The notes under the pieces are model-generated. The model searched no databases. It saw only the letters and a list, made by a program, of their open reading frames with translations, and was not told the DNA's origin. A program made the position numbers and the translations under genes. 33,142 bases of DNA, taken from Bacteroidota bacterium (GTDB lineage: Bacteria > Bacteroidota > Bacteroidia > UKL13-3). Position 1 is the first letter of the stretch, and each line of letters begins with the position of its first letter. Where the stretch lies: contig JAIXWI010000035.1 in NCBI GenBank assembly GCA_027491355.1, forward strand, positions 1 through 33,142, read 5' to 3'. Shown here in pieces: positions 32,832 through 33,142 of the stretch.

Positions 32832-33142
32832 GTTTAGTATATATGGTACTTTCAAATGAGAGTGGGGATGAGATTTTTAGCTGCTTGTGTGAATGGTCAT
32901 ATGTGAGTTATTGGTTTGATAGCTATCGCTCATGAATTGTCACCCGATAATTATTTGTTTGTTCTCCCTTTTCAAAATAAAAAGGTTCAAATATTTGGTT
33001 TGCACCTATTGAACGATAATCAGTTAAAAGTCATGTTTTCGTACCTTTTTTCTTGATAAAAAAGGTACCCCAAAAATCAAGACCTCCGCCAATCGGCTTA
33101 AAATCTATCTGCGTCCTTGTTCTTCGCGCGTCTGACGCAGCA
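32832..33142. other. terminal non-coding region, 311 bp
   Basis: No coding frame of convincing length or composition. It contains the hairpin repeat at 33041-33081. The bases after it (33082-33142) become more GC-rich and may belong to the same repeat family, running off the window end. Confidence 0.6.
33041..33081. repeat. hairpin repeat with loop-complementary downstream segment
   Basis: GTACCTTTTTT (33041-33051) and AAAAAAGGTAC (33058-33068) form a perfect 11-bp stem around the loop CTTGAT (33052-33057). ATCAAG at 33076-33081 is the exact complement of that loop, allowing a pseudoknot or an alternative stem. From memory, similar elements with a CTTGAC loop and downstream GTCAAG are scattered in Bacteroidota intergenic regions. 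Confidence 0.6.

Overview
The window looks like a chromosomal segment of a Bacteroidota bacterium, most likely free-living and in the Chitinophagales/Sphingobacteriales/Flavobacteriales range. This rests on AT-rich sequence, few Shine-Dalgarno sites, a type IX secretion (T9SS) C-terminal sorting domain, DUF3467, GSCFA and PG_1098/THUMP-like families, an lpxK-purine nucleoside phosphorylase pair, and promoters of the Bacteroidota form TTTG-N18-TAnnTTTG. No rRNA, tRNA, CRISPR array, transposase or phage gene was recognised by eye.

Region 1 (1-5.4 kb, mostly minus strand) is accessory. It holds the start of an outer-membrane barrel protein, a secreted PDZ + alpha/beta-hydrolase + BNR/Ycf48-like fusion, an AraC-family regulator, and a T9SS cargo protein flanked by quasi-palindromic repeat elements with CTAAC/GTTAG outer cores. 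Region 2 (5.7-12.6 kb) holds a large SNF2-family helicase, dapF overlapping a membrane-anchored anti-sigma-like protein, an HtrA/DegP protease, and a DUF3467 protein facing it across a 23-bp terminator stem.

Region 3 (12.7-21 kb, plus strand) is the most interesting. A short AraC protein with a degenerate heavy-metal-associated-like N-terminus precedes a very tight run: PqqD-like protein, ATP-grasp ligase, fold-III PLP decarboxylase with an altered DAP-decarboxylase signature, a urea-transporter-like protein fused to an M23 metallopeptidase domain, a TPR/outer-membrane barrel protein, a secreted TPR protein and a GSCFA (SGNH-like) protein. Gaps are 2-8 bp and one junction overlaps by 16 bp. 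I read this as a candidate undescribed pathway that makes a small amino-acid-derived molecule and moves it through, or attaches it to, the envelope. The product is unknown.

Region 4 (21-32.8 kb) is mostly housekeeping: lipA with two envelope-protein neighbours, an OsmC-like protein, a THUMP-like methyltransferase, a LysM lytic transglycosylase, lpxK, purine nucleoside phosphorylase and AMP nucleosidase (convergent, abutting), a secreted endonuclease/exonuclease/phosphatase protein, mnmD overlapping an FAD oxidoreductase that looks like the separated other half of MnmC, and a dipeptide epimerase. The last 310 bases are non-coding and carry a hairpin repeat whose loop is complementary to sequence just downstream.
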